Shown here piece after piece: positions 8,976 to 18,337 of a stretch of 64,000 nucleotides of DNA (the stretch's first letter is position 1; each line of letters begins with the position of its first letter). Source of the stretch: Duganella sp. BJB476 (lineage in GTDB: Bacteria > Pseudomonadota > Gammaproteobacteria > Burkholderiales > Burkholderiaceae_D); NCBI RefSeq assembly GCF_003416895.1, contig NZ_QVIO01000001.1, positions 62,001-126,000 on the forward strand. The letters run 5' to 3'. The notes beneath the pieces were generated by a model. It ran no database searches, had not been told where the DNA came from, and saw only the letters and a program-made list of their open reading frames with translations. A program made the translations under genes and the position numbers.

Positions 8976-9045
8976 TCACTTAATGACGGAGCGCCCTGCT
9001 GCTACGCGGCGGGGCGCCGCAACAATAAAATATACGGAGTTTTAC

Positions 9046-10311
9046 ATGGCACAAATCGAAGTCAAAGTCCCCCAGCTGTCGGAATCGGTAGCAGAAGCAA
9101 CCATGCTGACCTGGCATAAAAAAGTCGGCGACGCAGTCGCTCGCGACGAAAACCTGATTGACATCGAAACCGATAAAGTCGTTCTGGAACTGCCGGCACC
9201 AGCCGCAGGCGTTCTGATCAAAATCATCAAGGGCGACGGCAGCACCGTGGTTGCCGACGAACTGATCGCTGTTATCGACACCGACGGCGTTGCCGCCGCT
9301 GCGGGCTCGGCGCATGCGCCGAGCGCAGCCGCAGCAGCTCCAGCCGCAGCCGCCGCACCAGCCGCCGCTCCAGCAGCAGCCACCGGCGGTTCGAAAGGCG
9401 ACGTGGCCATGCCTGCCGCCGCCAAGATCCTGTCGGAAAAAGGCCTGAGCGCTGGCGATGTCGCCGGTTCGGGCAAAGACGGCCGCGTGACCAAGGGCGA
9501 CGCCCTGGCCGCTTCCGCTCCATCGACTCCAGCCGTTGCCGCACTGGCGCCAGCTGCCGCCAAGCCGGCCCTGCAACAAGTCGCCGCTCCGTCGGTCGCC
9601 AGCCTGGGCGCGCGTCCGGAAGAGCGCGTGCCGATGAGCCGCCTGCGCGCACGTATCGCCGAGCGCCTGGTGCAATCGCAATCGACCAACGCCATCCTGA
9701 CCACGTTCAATGAAGTGAACATGGCTCCGGTCATGGACCTGCGCAACAAGTACAAAGACAAGTTCGAAAAAGAGCACGGCGTCAAGCTGGGCTTCATGTC
9801 CTTCTTCGTCAAAGCCGCTGTTGCAGCGCTGAAGAAATACCCGATCATCAACGCTTCGGTTGATGGCAACGACATCGTCTACCACGGCTACTTCGACATC
9901 GGTATCGCGGTCGGTTCGCCACGCGGCCTGGTCGTGCCTATCCTGCGCAACGCCGACCAGATGTCGATCGCCGACATCGAAAAGAAAATCGGTGAATTCG
10001 GCCAGAAAGCCAAAGAAGGCAAGCTGACCCTGGACGACCTGACCGGCGGCACCTTCTCGATCTCGAACGGCGGCACCTTCGGCTCCATGCTGTCGACCCC
10101 GATCATCAACCCGCCACAATCGGCCATCCTGGGCGTGCACGCGACCAAGGACCGCGCCGTGGTTGAAAACGGCCAGATCGTGATCCGTCCTATGAACTAC
10201 CTGGCAATGTCCTACGACCACCGCATCATCGACGGCCGCGAAGCCGTCCTGGGCCTGGTCGCGATGAAAGAGGCGCTGGAAGATCCAGCACGCCTGCTGC
10301 TGGACCTGTAA
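9046..10311 (+). CDS. odhB: Dihydrolipoyllysine succinyltransferase (E2 of 2-oxoglutarate dehydrogenase)
   Basis: Transfers the succinyl group from lipoate to CoA in the OGDH complex. 421 aa from the ATG at 9046, with ACGGAG 6-11 bases upstream; upstream in-frame codons would give an unlikely extension. Domains: one lipoyl domain (residues 1-77) with the lipoylated Lys44 in [10 protein letters not shown], an Ala/Pro-rich linker (about 85-115), a peripheral subunit-binding domain (about 118-155, [28 protein letters not shown] split by the linker) and the catalytic domain from about residue 195 with the active-site motif [13 protein letters not shown] near the C-terminus. Follows odhA in the same operon. 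Confidence 0.97.
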   Translation: MAQIEVKVPQLSESVAEATMLTWHKKVGDAVARDENLIDIETDKVVLELPAPAAGVLIKIIKGDGSTVVADELIAVIDTDGVAAAAGSAHAPSAAAAAPAAAAAPAAAPAAATGGSKGDVAMPAAAKILSEKGLSAGDVAGSGKDGRVTKGDALAASAPSTPAVAALAPAAAKPALQQVAAPSVASLGARPEERVPMSRLRARIAERLVQSQSTNAILTTFNEVNMAPVMDLRNKYKDKFEKEHGVKLGFMSFFVKAAVAALKKYPIINASVDGNDIVYHGYFDIGIAVGSPRGLVVPILRNADQMSIADIEKKIGEFGQKAKEGKLTLDDLTGGTFSISNGGTFGSMLSTPIINPPQSAILGVHATKDRAVVENGQIVIRPMNYLAMSYDHRIIDGREAVLGLVAMKEALEDPARLLLDL

Positions 10312-10334
10312 TCGCCGGGCTGTAGTTGCCGCAT

Positions 10335-10360
10335 CCCCCAGGCCCGTCCGGGCCGGGGGA
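10335..10360 (+). other. GC-rich hairpin between odhB and the PspC-like gene
   Basis: Left arm TCCCCCAGGCCCG and right arm CGGGCCGGGGGA pair almost fully, with one bulged A. No T tract follows, so it looks like an RNA stability or processing element inside the operon rather than a terminator. Confidence 0.5.
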
Positions 10361-10378
10361 ATTCTCAGAGGGTCATCA

Positions 10379-10690
10379 ATGAGCGTATCTGAAGAAATCA
10401 AGCGTTTGCACGAACTGCACCAGGCTGGCGCGCTGTCGGACGAAGAGTTCGCCGCTGCCAAAGCCCGGTTGCTGGACAAGGACACATCCTCCGGCATCTC
10501 CAACGACATCACCCGATTACGCCGCTCGCAAAGCGATCGCTGGCTGGGTGGCGTATGCGGCGGTCTCGGCCAGACCACCGGGGTCGAATCCTGGATCTGG
10601 CGTTTGCTGTTCGTACTGTTTGTGCTGACCTTTGGCTTCGGACTCGCCATCTACATTCTGCTATGGATTTTCGTACCAGAAGAGAACTGA
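10379..10690 (+). CDS. Small SHOCT/PspC-domain membrane protein
   Basis: 103 aa. Residues 1-35 (SEEIKRLHELHQAGALSDEEFAAAKARLL) form a SHOCT domain, a short helical oligomerisation module. Residues about 48-103 form a PspC-like domain: RWLGGVCGGLGQTTGVESWIWRLLFVL, then a membrane segment and LLWIFVPEE at the end. PspC proteins sit in the inner membrane and act in envelope-stress sensing. The gene lies between odhB and lpd on the same strand, 14 bases before lpd, and so is presumably co-transcribed with the dehydrogenase genes. A direct link to the complex is not established by the sequence. Confidence 0.8.
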   Translation: MSVSEEIKRLHELHQAGALSDEEFAAAKARLLDKDTSSGISNDITRLRRSQSDRWLGGVCGGLGQTTGVESWIWRLLFVLFVLTFGFGLAIYILLWIFVPEEN

Positions 10691-10704
10691 TTGGAAAATA
10701 AAAA

Positions 10705-12135
10705 ATGAGCAAACAATTTGACGTAGTAGTCATCGGCGCCGGTCCTGGCGGTTACATCGCGGCGATCCGCGCAGCGCAACTGGGTTTCTCGGTCGCTTGC
10801 GTCGACGCATGGGAAAATGAAAAGGGCGGCCCGGCCCCAGGCGGCACTTGCACCAACGTTGGTTGCATCCCGTCGAAGGCGCTGCTGCAATCGTCGGAGC
10901 ACTTCGAGCACGCCGGTCACGCGTTCAAGGAACACGGCATCGATGTCGCCGGCCTGTCGCTGAACCTGCCGCAAATGCTGAAGCGCAAGAACACCGTTGT
11001 GAAGCAAAACAACGATGGCATCCTGTTCCTGTTCAAGAAAAACAAGGTCACCTTCTTCCACGGCCGCGCAGCTTTCGCCGGCGCCGCCACCGCTGACGGC
11101 TACCCGCTGACGATCTCCGCGCCTGCCAACGAGACCATCAACGCCAAGCAAGTCATCATCGCCACCGGCTCCAACGCCCGTGTCCTGCCAGGCGCAGAGT
11201 TCGATGAAAAACTGATCCTGTCGAACACCGGCGCACTGGCCATCGAAGGCGTGCCTGCCAAGCTGGGCGTGATCGGCGCCGGCGTGATCGGCCTGGAAAT
11301 GGGTTCCGTATGGCGCCGCCTGGGTTCCGAAGTGACCGTGCTGGAAGGCCTGCCTGTATTCCTGGGCGCGGTCGATGAGCAGATCGCCAAGGAAGCCGGC
11401 AAGCTGTTCGCCAAGCAAGGCCTGAACATCAACCTGGGCTGCAAGATCGGCACCATCACCAAGGGCGCCAACAACGTCACCGTGGCCTACGAAAACGCCA
11501 AGGGCGAAGCGCAGACCGCCGTGTTCGACAAGCTGATCATCTCGATCGGTCGCACCCCGAACACCGACGGCCTGGCCGCCGACAAAGTCGGCCTGAAGCT
11601 GGACGAGCGCGGTTTCGTCGCGGTCGACGACGACTGCAAGACCAACCTGCCAGGCGTATGGGCAGTGGGCGACGTGGTACGCGGCCCGATGCTGGCGCAC
11701 AAGGCGGAAGAAGAAGGCGTTGCTGTTGCAGAGCGCATGGCTGGCCAGCACGGCCACACCAACTTCAACACCATCCCTTGGGTCATCTACACCTCGCCGG
11801 AAATCGCGTGGGTAGGCCGCACCGAGCAGCAGCTGAAGGCGGACGGCGTGGCATACAAGGCCGGCACCTTCCCATTCCTGGCGAACGGCCGCGCACGCGC
11901 GCTGGGCGACACCTCGGGCATGGTCAAGTTCCTGGCCGATGCGACCACCGACGAAATCCTCGGCGTGCACATCATCGGACCGATGGCTTCCGAGCTGATC
12001 TCCGAAGCGGTCGTGGCGATGGAGTTCAAGGCTTCGGCTGAAGACATCGCGCGCATCTGCCACGCACACCCGTCGCTGTCGGAAGCGACCAAAGAAGCTG
12101 CGCTGGCGATCGACAAGCGCACGCTGAACTTCTAA
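10705..12135 (+). CDS. lpd: Dihydrolipoyl dehydrogenase (E3)
   Basis: FAD enzyme that reoxidises dihydrolipoamide using NAD+; third component of the 2-oxoglutarate dehydrogenase complex (called odhL in some betaproteobacteria). 476 aa. N-terminal FAD motif [19 protein letters not shown], redox-active disulfide [16 protein letters not shown], central NAD-binding [16 protein letters not shown], second FAD motif [21 protein letters not shown], and C-terminal active-site [15 protein letters not shown] with the catalytic His-Glu pair. Full length. Ends the odh operon at a strong terminator. Confidence 0.97.
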   Translation: MSKQFDVVVIGAGPGGYIAAIRAAQLGFSVACVDAWENEKGGPAPGGTCTNVGCIPSKALLQSSEHFEHAGHAFKEHGIDVAGLSLNLPQMLKRKNTVVKQNNDGILFLFKKNKVTFFHGRAAFAGAATADGYPLTISAPANETINAKQVIIATGSNARVLPGAEFDEKLILSNTGALAIEGVPAKLGVIGAGVIGLEMGSVWRRLGSEVTVLEGLPVFLGAVDEQIAKEAGKLFAKQGLNINLGCKIGTITKGANNVTVAYENAKGEAQTAVFDKLIISIGRTPNTDGLAADKVGLKLDERGFVAVDDDCKTNLPGVWAVGDVVRGPMLAHKAEEEGVAVAERMAGQHGHTNFNTIPWVIYTSPEIAWVGRTEQQLKADGVAYKAGTFPFLANGRARALGDTSGMVKFLADATTDEILGVHIIGPMASELISEAVVAMEFKASAEDIARICHAHPSLSEATKEAALAIDKRTLNF

Positions 12136-12156
12136 GCAGCACCCATAAGCGGACTG

Positions 12157-12183
12157 CGGGCGGACTGCGGTCCGCCCGTTTTT
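12157..12183 (+). terminator. Intrinsic terminator after lpd
   Basis: A perfect 9-bp stem (CGGGCGGAC with its complement, loop TGCG) followed by TTTTT. It closes the odh operon before zapE. Confidence 0.9.
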
Positions 12184-12213
12184 ATTTGCGCGCCGCCACA
12201 AAGAATCGAACAC

Positions 12214-13311
12214 ATGAACGTCGAAGAGTTTTATCAGCATGCGCTGGAAGAGCGCAATTTCAAGGCCGATGCCGCCCAGCGGCGCGCGGTGGACCGCCTG
12301 CAACTGTGCTATGACGAATGGGTGGCCTACAAAGGCCAGCGTTCCAGCACCTTCAAGCGCCTGATCCATCGTCCCGACGTGCCGAAAGGCGTCTACATGT
12401 GGGGTGGGGTGGGGCGCGGCAAGTCCTTCCTGATGGACAGCTTCTATTCGGTGGTGCCGCTGGTGCGCAAGACGCGCCTGCACTTCCACGAGTTCATGCG
12501 CGGCGTGCACCGCCAGCTCGACGAGCTGACCGGCGTCGCCAATCCGCTCGACGAAGTGGCCAAGCGCATCGCCAAGAAATACCGTCTGATCTGCTTCGAC
12601 GAATTCCATATCTCGGACGTGGCGGACGCTATGATCATGTACAACCTGTTGAGCGCATTGTTCGACAACGGCGTGTCCTTCATCATGACCTCGAACTACG
12701 ATCCGAAGCTGCTGTATCCGGACGGCCTGCACCGCGACCGCATCCTGCCGACCATCGCGCTGCTGTACGATAAGCTGGACGTGATGAACATCGACGCCGG
12801 CATCGACTATCGCGGCCGCGCGCTGGAACAGGTCGATTCCTACCTGACGCCACTCAACGCCAAGACCGACAGCGCGCTGCGCGAGGCCTATGCCAGCATC
12901 GCCGAGACCGCCGACGAAGATCCTGTGGTGCGCATCGAGGCACGCGAAATCCGCGCCCTGCGCCGCGCCGGCACCATCATCTGGTTCGACTTCAACACCC
13001 TGTGCGGCGGTCCCCGTTCACAGAACGATTACCTGGAAATCGCCAGCCGCTTCCATACCGTGATATTGTCCGGGATTCCGATGATGTCGGCCGCGATGTC
13101 GTCGGAGGCGCGGCGCTTTACCTGGTTGATCGACGTGTTCTATGACCAGGGCGTCAAGTTGCTGATGTCGGCCGAAGTGGAGCCGGAAGAGCTGTACACC
13201 AACGGCACGCTGGCCAACGAATTTCACCGCACGGTTTCGCGCATCGTCGAGATGCAGTCGCGCGAGTACATGGATAAAGAGCAGCGCGCCGCGGCCGGCG
13301 CGCTGGCGTGA
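12214..13311 (+). CDS. zapE: Cell division protein ZapE (AFG1/LACE1-family ATPase)
   Basis: 365 aa P-loop ATPase. Walker A is GGVGRGKSFLMDSF (about residues 63-76), Walker B is LICFDEFHISDVADA (about 125-139), and an arginine-containing IMTSNYDP sensor region follows. ZapE is reported in E. coli to associate with the FtsZ ring and destabilise FtsZ bundles; the mitochondrial relative AFG1 is linked to protein quality control. The family's LHFHEFMRGVHRQL signature is present. It follows the odh operon, a frequent betaproteobacterial arrangement. It is probably co-transcribed with the next gene, whose ATG lies 17 bases after the stop. Confidence 0.93.
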   Translation: MNVEEFYQHALEERNFKADAAQRRAVDRLQLCYDEWVAYKGQRSSTFKRLIHRPDVPKGVYMWGGVGRGKSFLMDSFYSVVPLVRKTRLHFHEFMRGVHRQLDELTGVANPLDEVAKRIAKKYRLICFDEFHISDVADAMIMYNLLSALFDNGVSFIMTSNYDPKLLYPDGLHRDRILPTIALLYDKLDVMNIDAGIDYRGRALEQVDSYLTPLNAKTDSALREAYASIAETADEDPVVRIEAREIRALRRAGTIIWFDFNTLCGGPRSQNDYLEIASRFHTVILSGIPMMSAAMSSEARRFTWLIDVFYDQGVKLLMSAEVEPEELYTNGTLANEFHRTVSRIVEMQSREYMDKEQRAAAGALA

Positions 13312-13328
13312 TGCAACAGGATAAAAAT

Positions 13329-14036
13329 ATGAGACCAAGTTTGAAACCGCTGGGCGAGATGATTGCGGTCGCCGCGTTGGCGGCCCTGGCGGCCCTGGCG
13401 GCGCTGGCCGCGCCGGCGCAAGCGCAGACCCATTCGGTCGAGCAGGCCAACGCCACGCTGGCGCAAGTCGCCAGGGACCGCGCCGCGGTCCACGAGGAAT
13501 TCGCCGCCAGCGAGCGCGTGTGCTACACCAAGTTCTTCGTCAATCACTGCCTGGACCAGGCCAAGGAAACACGCCGCGCCGCGCTGGCCAAGCTGCGCGC
13601 CACCGAGGTGGAGGCCGAGCATTTCAAGCGCGCCGACTCGGTCGAGAAGCGCGACGCCGACCTGGCCGAGCGCGCCCGCAAGGATGCGGAAGACGAAGCG
13701 CTGCGCGCCGCCCAGCCGCCGAAGGAAGCCAAGGTCGTGGATGAAACGCCGCGCCCGGTGCCGAACGGCGGCAAAGTGCTGGACCGCGCAGCCGAGCATG
13801 CCGCCAAGGTCAAGCGTCAGGAAGCGCAGGATGCGGCCGATGCCGGCAAGCGCGCCGCCAATGCCGCCGCGTTCGCGCAGAAACAAGCCGAGTCGGAAAA
13901 ACGCCAGGCGCAAGTGGTCAAGAAGAAGGCTGAAAGCGAGGCCAAGCGCGCTGCCCACGAAGCGTCCGAGAAGAAGAAGGCGGACGCCGAGGCCGCAGCT
14001 GCAGCGGCCGCAGCCGCCTCCGCCAAGAAGCAGTAA
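13329..14036 (+). CDS. Secreted Ala/Lys/Glu-rich coiled-coil protein of unknown function
   Basis: 235 aa from the ATG at 13329, which has AGGA seven bases upstream; another ATG at 13311 overlaps the zapE stop. The signal peptide contains a repeated Leu-Ala-Ala tract and ends ...APAQAQ. Residues about 30-100 carry a conserved-looking segment with two cysteines (ERVCYTKFFVNHCLDQAKE) and many charged residues. From about residue 120 onward it is low-complexity, Ala/Lys/Glu-rich and predicted long helix, resembling TolA domain II. I recall similar unnamed periplasmic proteins in Burkholderiales. Function unknown. It converges with the PP2C gene 10 bases away. Confidence 0.75.
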   Translation: MRPSLKPLGEMIAVAALAALAALAALAAPAQAQTHSVEQANATLAQVARDRAAVHEEFAASERVCYTKFFVNHCLDQAKETRRAALAKLRATEVEAEHFKRADSVEKRDADLAERARKDAEDEALRAAQPPKEAKVVDETPRPVPNGGKVLDRAAEHAAKVKRQEAQDAADAGKRAANAAAFAQKQAESEKRQAQVVKKKAESEAKRAAHEASEKKKADAEAAAAAAAAASAKKQ

Positions 14037-14046
14037 GCGCTGCGCT

Positions 14047-14850
14047 TCAGACCGCGCGGCGCATTTTCTGGATGGTGTAGTTCGGAATTTCCTTGGGCTG
14101 CTCGATCAGTTTGATGATGGCCATCGAGCAGTTGTCGCCCTTGCCCTGGGCGCGTTCGCCGGCCTTGCTGATCAGGCGTTCGGCCGCCTGGCGCGGTGTG
14201 TTGCGGGCCACCGCCGCCGCCAGTTCCGTGTCCTTGAATAATTGCCACAGTCCGTCAGAGCACAGCAGGAAGGCATCGCCCGCCTTCAAACCGTCGTGGT
14301 AGCCGGCCGTGACGAAGGGCGATTTGAAGCTGTTGCCCAGCGCGTTGTTGAGCAGCTTGGAATTGCGGTGCCGCTTGGCTGCTTCCAGCGGCAGATTGTC
14401 CTGCTTGACCAGATGTTCGATGTAGGCGCCGTCGTTGCTGCGCATGGCGCAGGTTTCGCCTTCAAAGCGGTACACCCGGGCATCGCCGACATGGGCCCAC
14501 ACCGCCTGGCCGGCCGGCGTCAGCACCATCAGCGCCAGCGCGCTCTGCGGCTCGGCGGTCTTGGCGATCGGGTTCATCTTGATGACCTGGTGCGCTTCCT
14601 CGGCGATGGCCCGCATCAATTCCTGCAGGCGAGGGATGCTGGGCGTGTCGCCGACGCGCATCTCGTCGAACAAGTGTTTGCTGGTCAACAGCACCTGGTC
14701 CGAGCCGATGGCGCTGGTGTTGCCGTCGGCCAGCACCGCCATCACGTAGCCGGGAGCCTGGGCGGCCGTGAACAGGGCCACGCGGTCGTTCTGTTGGGAC
14801 CGGTTTCCGATATGCTGGGCAGTGCCTGCTTCTATTTTGTATGCGCTCAT
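14047..14850 (-). CDS. PP2C-family Ser/Thr protein phosphatase
   Basis: 267 aa from the ATG at 14850; a GTG at 14859 would add three residues. PP2C metal and phosphate motifs appear in order: GNRSQQNDRV near the N-terminus (replacing GxRxxNQD), VLADGNTS, AHVGDARVYRF, LLCSDGLWQLF and GKGDNCSMAII. The aspartates needed for the Mn/Mg centre are present, so it is probably active. No membrane segment, so cytoplasmic. It lies alone between two + strand genes, with no kinase adjacent. Stp-type phosphatases of this size oppose Ser/Thr kinases; the LRR kinase at 4476-5789 is one possible partner but this is only a guess. Confidence 0.9.
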   Translation of the reverse strand: MSAYKIEAGTAQHIGNRSQQNDRVALFTAAQAPGYVMAVLADGNTSAIGSDQVLLTSKHLFDEMRVGDTPSIPRLQELMRAIAEEAHQVIKMNPIAKTAEPQSALALMVLTPAGQAVWAHVGDARVYRFEGETCAMRSNDGAYIEHLVKQDNLPLEAAKRHRNSKLLNNALGNSFKSPFVTAGYHDGLKAGDAFLLCSDGLWQLFKDTELAAAVARNTPRQAAERLISKAGERAQGKGDNCSMAIIKLIEQPKEIPNYTIQKMRRAV

Positions 14851-14998
14851 ATGCGACACTGTATCCTAGACGGCGGGTGAGCGATCATTATGTTGGCGAC
14901 AAGCGCGCCGTAGATTAAACTATGCACCGTGTCGCAGTTTGTTTGCAATACGTTTGTTGTTCCAGTGAAACTATTTGTGTGGGTAAAGACTGAGAATT

Positions 14999-15199
14999 AT
15001 GACTGATGTACAAGATATCCAGCGTCGTCTGATAGAACTCGACGTCGAACACCGCGATTTGGACGCGGTCATCGACATGCTCACGCTGGACGGCCATCAC
15101 GACCAGCTGCAATTGCGCCGCCTCAAAAAGCGCAAGCTGCAATTGAAAGACCATATCACTCTGCTGAAAATGCAATTAGTGCCCGACGTTCCGGCCTGA
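14999..15199 (+). CDS. YdcH-family (DUF465) small protein
   Basis: 66 aa. The whole protein is a helical hairpin: IQRRLIELDVEHRDLDAVIDML, then a short turn, then LQLRRLKKRKLQLKDHITLLKMQL. This matches the YdcH/DUF465 pattern, in which an LxxEHxxLdxxI first helix is followed by a KKRKLxLKDxI second helix. Function is unknown; members are small cytoplasmic proteins. It lies 30 bases upstream of the DinG-like helicase and is likely in the same transcript. Confidence 0.8.
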   Translation: MTDVQDIQRRLIELDVEHRDLDAVIDMLTLDGHHDQLQLRRLKKRKLQLKDHITLLKMQLVPDVPA

Positions 15200-15229
15200 G
15201 TCCGGCTCAGCGCCACAACTAAGTTTACC

Positions 15230-17266
15230 TTGACCGAACACCTTCCCACGCCCGCCGACACCATCCCCGCCGTAGTCGGCGCCACACCCGATCAGCCCCC
15301 CGGAAAACATGACGCCGAGGTCGAGCGCCTGTTTGGCGCCGGTGGACCGCTGGGTCCGGCTGTGGGTGAGTACCGTCCGCGCCGCTCGCAAACCGAGATG
15401 GCCAAGGCGGTGGCCGACGCCATCGACCACCAGACCACGCTGATCGCCGAGGCCGGCACCGGCACGGGCAAGACCTTCGCCTATCTGGTGCCGGCGCTGC
15501 TGTGGGGCGGCAAGACCATTGTTTCCACGGGTACCAAGAACTTGCAGGATCAGCTGTTCCTGCGCGACATCCCGACCGTGCGCGCCGCCCTGCAGGCGCC
15601 GGTGTCGGTGGCGCTGCTCAAGGGGCGCTCGAATTACGTCTGCCATTACCACCTGGAACGCACGCTGCAGAACGGGCGCATGACCTCGCGCGACGACGTC
15701 GGCCACCTGCGCGAAATCTCGCGCTTCCTGAAAATGACCAGTTCCGGCGACAAGGCCGAGCTGGCCCGCGTGCCGGAAAACGCGCTGATTTGGAACCTGG
15801 TGACCTCGACCCGCGACAATTGCATGGGCGCCGAGTGCCAGTATTACCAGGATTGTTTCGTCATGAAGGCGCGCAAGGAAGCCCAGCAGGCCGATGTGGT
15901 GGTGGTCAATCACCACCTGTTCTTCGCCGACGTGGCGCTGAAGGATTCCGGCATCGCCGAGTTGCTGCCGTCCGCCAATACCGTGATCTTCGATGAGGCG
16001 CACCAGCTACCGGACACCGCCACCTTGTTCTTCGGCGACACGTTTTCCACCTCGCAAGTACTGGAATTGTGCCGCGATGTACTGGCCGAAGGCTTGTCCA
16101 ACGCCCGCGACGGCGCCGACTGGGGCAAGGTTGTCACGGTGGTGGAGAAGGCGGCGCGCGACCTGCGCCTGACATTCCCGCAAGATATCGTCCGTTTGTC
16201 GCTGCCGCAAATCGCGCCGTCGAGCGACTTTTTCCCGGCTTTGCAGACGCTCAAGGACGAGCTGGACGGCATGCTGGCGGTGCTGGAAACCCAGGCCGCC
16301 CGCGCGGAAACGCTGGAACAGTGCCGCCAACGCGGCCTGGAACTGGCGCAAAAATTAAAAGACTGGAAATTCGATCCCAAGGCGCGGGTTGAAAAAGGCG
16401 CCGAGGCGGTGTTCTGGGTCGAGGCCTATGCGTCGTCCTTGCAGCTGCATAAGACGCCTTTATCGATCGCGCCTATCTTCAACGGCCAGCGCGAAGGCGT
16501 GCCGCGCAGCTGGATTTTCACCTCCGCGACCTTGGCTGTGAAGAATGATTTCAGCCATTTTTCCGAGCAAATGGGGCTGGACGGCGAGCCGTCGAAGACC
16601 TGGCCAAGCCCGTTTAACTACGAGCAGCAGGGGATTTTGTACGTCCCGCAAGGCTTGCCGGACCCAAATTCCATGGGTTACACCGACGCGGTGCTGGACC
16701 ACGCGCTGCCGATTATCGAAGCGGCGGGCGGAAAAACTTTCCTTTTGTGCACGACTTTGCGCGCCGTCAAGCGCGCCGCCGAGCGTTTGCGCGACGAATT
16801 CGAGAAGCGCGGCTTGCCGTATCCGCTGTTTGTCCAGGGCGATAAAGGTCGTACCGAGTTGCTGGATCAGTTCCGCAAGGCGGGAAATGGCGTGCTGATC
16901 GGGTCGCAAAGCTTCTGGGAAGGCGTCGATGTGCGCGGCGATGCGCTGTCTTTAGTGATTATCGACAAGCTTCCGTTCGCGCCGCCGGACGATCCGGTGC
17001 TGGCCGCGCGCATCGAAGTGATGGAAAAACAGGGCAAAAACGGCTTCATGCATCACACTTTGCCGGAAGCGATTATTAACCTGAAGCAAGGTGCCGGTCG
17101 CTTGATTCGCGATGAGGGCGATCGCGGCGTGCTGATGTTGTGCGATCCGCGGGTGATTTCCAAGCCGTACGGCAAGCGGATCTGGCAGAGTTTGCCGTCC
17201 TTCAAACGCACCCGCGAGCAGGCGGAAGTGATTGAATTCTTCAAAAACAAGAATTATGATCAGTAA
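15230..17266 (+). CDS. DinG/YoaA-family ATP-dependent DNA helicase
   Basis: 678 aa superfamily 2 (XPD-like) helicase. Walker A AEAGTGTGKTFAYLVPALL (about residues 74-92), a four-Cys iron-sulfur region (YVCHYHLE, then NCMGAECQYYQDCF, about residues 139-213), DEAH box VIFDEAHQLPD (about 253-263), and C-terminal motifs V/VI (GSQSFWEGVDVRGDALS, then INLKQGAGRLIRDEGDRG). XPD-like helicases unwind 5'-3'; YoaA and DinG act on replication-blocking structures. The short form without an exonuclease domain fits YoaA better than Gram-positive DinG. The start is a TTG at 15230, since no upstream ATG is in frame and the next ATG would remove part of the N-terminus. Confidence 0.9.
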   Translation: MTEHLPTPADTIPAVVGATPDQPPGKHDAEVERLFGAGGPLGPAVGEYRPRRSQTEMAKAVADAIDHQTTLIAEAGTGTGKTFAYLVPALLWGGKTIVSTGTKNLQDQLFLRDIPTVRAALQAPVSVALLKGRSNYVCHYHLERTLQNGRMTSRDDVGHLREISRFLKMTSSGDKAELARVPENALIWNLVTSTRDNCMGAECQYYQDCFVMKARKEAQQADVVVVNHHLFFADVALKDSGIAELLPSANTVIFDEAHQLPDTATLFFGDTFSTSQVLELCRDVLAEGLSNARDGADWGKVVTVVEKAARDLRLTFPQDIVRLSLPQIAPSSDFFPALQTLKDELDGMLAVLETQAARAETLEQCRQRGLELAQKLKDWKFDPKARVEKGAEAVFWVEAYASSLQLHKTPLSIAPIFNGQREGVPRSWIFTSATLAVKNDFSHFSEQMGLDGEPSKTWPSPFNYEQQGILYVPQGLPDPNSMGYTDAVLDHALPIIEAAGGKTFLLCTTLRAVKRAAERLRDEFEKRGLPYPLFVQGDKGRTELLDQFRKAGNGVLIGSQSFWEGVDVRGDALSLVIIDKLPFAPPDDPVLAARIEVMEKQGKNGFMHHTLPEAIINLKQGAGRLIRDEGDRGVLMLCDPRVISKPYGKRIWQSLPSFKRTREQAEVIEFFKNKNYDQ

Positions 17267-17297
17267 CTTCCGGTATCAATAAGTGCGACGGCCGTGT

Positions 17298-17331
17298 CGC
17301 CGGCGGCTCCGTTTCGCGGACGCCGCCGGCG
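17298..17331. terminator. Strong GC hairpin between convergent genes
   Basis: Arms of about 14 bp (CGCCGGCGGC.CCG and its complement, with one bulged base) around a TTTCG loop, lying between the helicase stop (17266) and the quinone oxidoreductase stop (17343). There is no long T tract, so it is a probable but not classic terminator. Confidence 0.5.
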
Positions 17332-17342
17332 TGGCAAGCTTG

Positions 17343-18320
17343 TTAGCCAGGCAATATCACCACCTTGCCCGTGACCTTCCTGGCCGCCATATCATTGAGC
17401 GCCTGGGCCGTTTCCTCCAGCTTGTACCGCCCCGAAATATGCGGCTTGATCTTTCCCTCTTGTAACCATCCCATCAACTGACGCATGCCGGCCAGGTTGG
17501 CTTTTGGCTCGCGTTTGACGAACTCGCCCCAGAACACGCCGACCAATGACGCACCTTTGAGCAAGGTCAAGTTGAGCGGCAATTTCGGAATCTCGCCGTT
17601 GGCGAATCCCACCACCAGATAACGTCCCCGCCACGCAATCGAGCGGAACGCCGGCTCCGCATATTCGCCGCCGACCGGGTCGTAAATCACGTCCGGCCCC
17701 TTGCCGCCGGTCGCCGCCTTGATCGCCTCGCGTAAATCTTCCTTGCTGTAGTTGATCAGCACGTCCGCGCCATGCGCTTTGCACACTTCCAGCTTCTCAT
17801 CGGTCGAAGCGCAAGCAATGATGCGGGCTCCAAGGGCTTTGCCGATCTCGATCGCAGCCAGCCCCACACCGCCAGCCGCGCCAAGTACTAGCATGGTCTC
17901 GCCAGCTTTTAGCGCGGCACGGTCCACCACCGCATGATGCGAGGTGCCGTAGGTGAGGGTAATCGCCGCCGCTGTCTCAAAATCCATGCCTGGCGGCATG
18001 GGCGCCAGGGCCTGCACCGGCGCCAAAAGTTGTTGTCCAAAACCACCGGTCGAAGTGAAGGCGATGACCTTGTCGCCCGGCTTGAAAGTTGTCACATCGT
18101 CAGCAACCGAGCGCACCACGCCGGCCACTTCGCTGCCCGGAACGAACGGCAATTCCGGCTTGAATTGATACTTGCCCTGGATGATGAGTACGTCCGGAAA
18201 GTTCACGCCGGCCGCTTTGACATCGATCACGACCTGTCCCGGACCGGCTTGCGGATCGGGCAATTCCTGGACGGTGAGGGTATCCGGCAATCCCCAGCTT
18301 TGACATACGACAGCTTTCAT
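17343..18320 (-). CDS. NADPH:quinone oxidoreductase (MDR superfamily)
   Basis: 325 aa zinc-independent medium-chain dehydrogenase/reductase of the quinone oxidoreductase type. N-terminal GroES-like domain (PQAGPGQVVIDVKAAGVNFPDVLIIQGKY is the family pattern, about residues 24-52), PGSEVAGVV, then a Rossmann domain with the NADPH motif VLGAAGGVGLAAIEIGKALGA (about 142-162) and VIYDPVGGEYAEPAFRSI. The zinc-ligand cysteines of alcohol dehydrogenases are absent. Probably reduces quinones or enones in the cytoplasm. A good ribosome site (AAGGAG) precedes the ATG. A TetR-like palindrome lies upstream at 18338-18363. Confidence 0.92.
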   Translation of the reverse strand: MKAVVCQSWGLPDTLTVQELPDPQAGPGQVVIDVKAAGVNFPDVLIIQGKYQFKPELPFVPGSEVAGVVRSVADDVTTFKPGDKVIAFTSTGGFGQQLLAPVQALAPMPPGMDFETAAAITLTYGTSHHAVVDRAALKAGETMLVLGAAGGVGLAAIEIGKALGARIIACASTDEKLEVCKAHGADVLINYSKEDLREAIKAATGGKGPDVIYDPVGGEYAEPAFRSIAWRGRYLVVGFANGEIPKLPLNLTLLKGASLVGVFWGEFVKREPKANLAGMRQLMGWLQEGKIKPHISGRYKLEETAQALNDMAARKVTGKVVILPG

Positions 18321-18337
18321 GATGGTCTCCTTGGTTT

